Shown: piece after piece, positions 24,270 to 25,000 of the stretch | Numbering within the stretch: position 1 is the stretch's first letter | Layout of the letters: each line of letters starts with the position of its first letter | Origin: Branchiostoma floridae | Taxonomy: Eukaryota; Chordata; Leptocardii; Amphioxiformes; Branchiostomatidae | DNA: 25,000 nucleotides | Direction of reading: 5' to 3' | Assembly: GCF_000003815.2 (NCBI RefSeq) | Contig: NC_049996.1 | Span: 3,428,266 to 3,453,265, forward strand | Translations under genes and position numbers: made by a program | Notes under the pieces: generated by a model | Database searches by the model: none | What the model was told of the DNA's origin: nothing | Seen by the model: only the letters and a program-made list of their open reading frames with translations

Positions 24270-25000
24270 GGCTCACTTTTGCTGGTCATTTTTTTATTAC
24301 TGGGTCGCTTGATCGGGGCCAATGGTCAAAAGGAAATAGCCAGTATAAGTGTATCATGAGCCAAAAAAGACGGAAAAAGGTCAAAGAGAGCCCGCTATGG
24401 AGGCTAGTAAGAAGGCTACCCCAAACATCCTTAACGCTAAACAGGCGAGGCGATAGACAATCAAATATGACAATCAGCAGGGCCTGAGAAGATTCGAAAT
24501 ATCACAACTTCATCCAACCTTGGCAACTCTTTTCATTTCCACCTCAATCCGTCGTTTTCCTCGACTCTACCCAGATATAACTGCAAACTGGAGTGTTATT
24601 AATACGTTACATATGAATTATCTGAAGGTTCAAGACAACCGCCATAGGACCGAGTGACACAGTGAACAGTGTGCCGATTCCAGCTTATTCAAAATAGTCA
24701 AATTTAGTTTGTATTTCATTTTCATACAGTGCTTAGAAGAAATTTGATAGCTCTGCACCACCCCTTCCCCATATCACTTTACTCAAGTTTATTCCCGAAG
24801 GCTAACTGTAAACAAAGTAAAAAAAAATGGTATACATTATTGTATACTTAACAAAGAAAGAAAAATGAGATTTAAAAGGGAAATAACATCTATCAAAATC
24901 TACTTCTACTTTAGCTATTTGGTGGGTTTGACTTATTTTCCGTGTGCAGGGCGAGATGGATTTTCCAACATTTTCATAGAAAAAAGGGTTGGACGACTGA
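24270..25000. repeat. Segmental duplicate block, copy 2 (runs off the window)
   Basis: This copy is homologous to 19344-19835 and includes the same terminal inverted repeat (24270-24362), the stretch around ATTTGATAGC, and GGACGACTGA at the window edge. It holds an extra segment, about 24381-24603, absent from copy 1. Confidence 0.88.

Overview
The window looks like an intron-rich, transposon-laden invertebrate deuterostome genome. I infer a lancelet (Branchiostoma) or a close relative, because the gene is a Roco protein carrying death-fold domains, each ankyrin repeat sits on its own 99-bp phase-0 exon, and short inverted-repeat elements are very dense. The species call is inference. I saw no operons, bacterial genes, tRNA or rRNA genes, or CRISPR arrays.

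The dominant feature is one large minus-strand gene. By reading splice sites and codon phase I could join 17 exons from 20716 down to 7792 into a single open frame of about 1584 codons plus stop; every junction keeps phase. The order is: ankyrin repeats (three exons) - Roc GTPase (five exons; P-loop GQYRSGKT, G3 DFGGQ, G4 TRKD) - COR (one large exon) - a CARD-like death fold - TIR-like - ZU5 (two exons) - a 60-bp coding minisatellite linker and UPA (one exon) - a short basic linker exon - a C-terminal Death domain. The order resembles a DAPK-like ANK-Roc-COR front half joined to a PIDD/UNC5-like ZU5-UPA-Death back half, with CARD and TIR modules between them. It reads as an innate-immune or cell-death scaffold. 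The start codon was not found. Six further 99-bp ankyrin exons (24198-22973) lie upstream on the same strand and are either the 5' part of this gene or the remains of a neighbouring paralogue.

Layout from left to right: 1-405 (CA)n microsatellite; 830-1400 and 2590-2715 repeat modules; 1690-2045 remnant of a LINE reverse transcriptase; 2749-3345 AT-rich tandem repeat; 3807-4827 and 5357-6371 a directly repeated 1-kb block, each copy carrying a nested foldback MITE; 6372-7340 nothing recognisable; 7343-7778 inverted and direct repeats with CRE palindromes; 7792-8438 Death and linker exons; 8439-11055 an intron filled by a 1.5-kb foldback element and a hAT-like MITE; 11056-18616 UPA to Roc exons with several intronic MITEs; 18739-20716 two ankyrin exons, an N-cap-like ankyrin exon and a MITE; 20845-22705 (CA)n, a large foldback element, a hairpin and a CGTACG-rich MITE; 22765-25000 (CTCA)n, six ankyrin exons and a segmental duplicate of the 19.3-19.8 kb block.

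The most interesting points are the domain architecture itself, an HFC tripeptide where PIDD-type ZU5 domains carry the self-cleaving HFS, a large insertion between G2 and G3 of the GTPase, and homogenised ankyrin exons bracketed by duplicated repeats.
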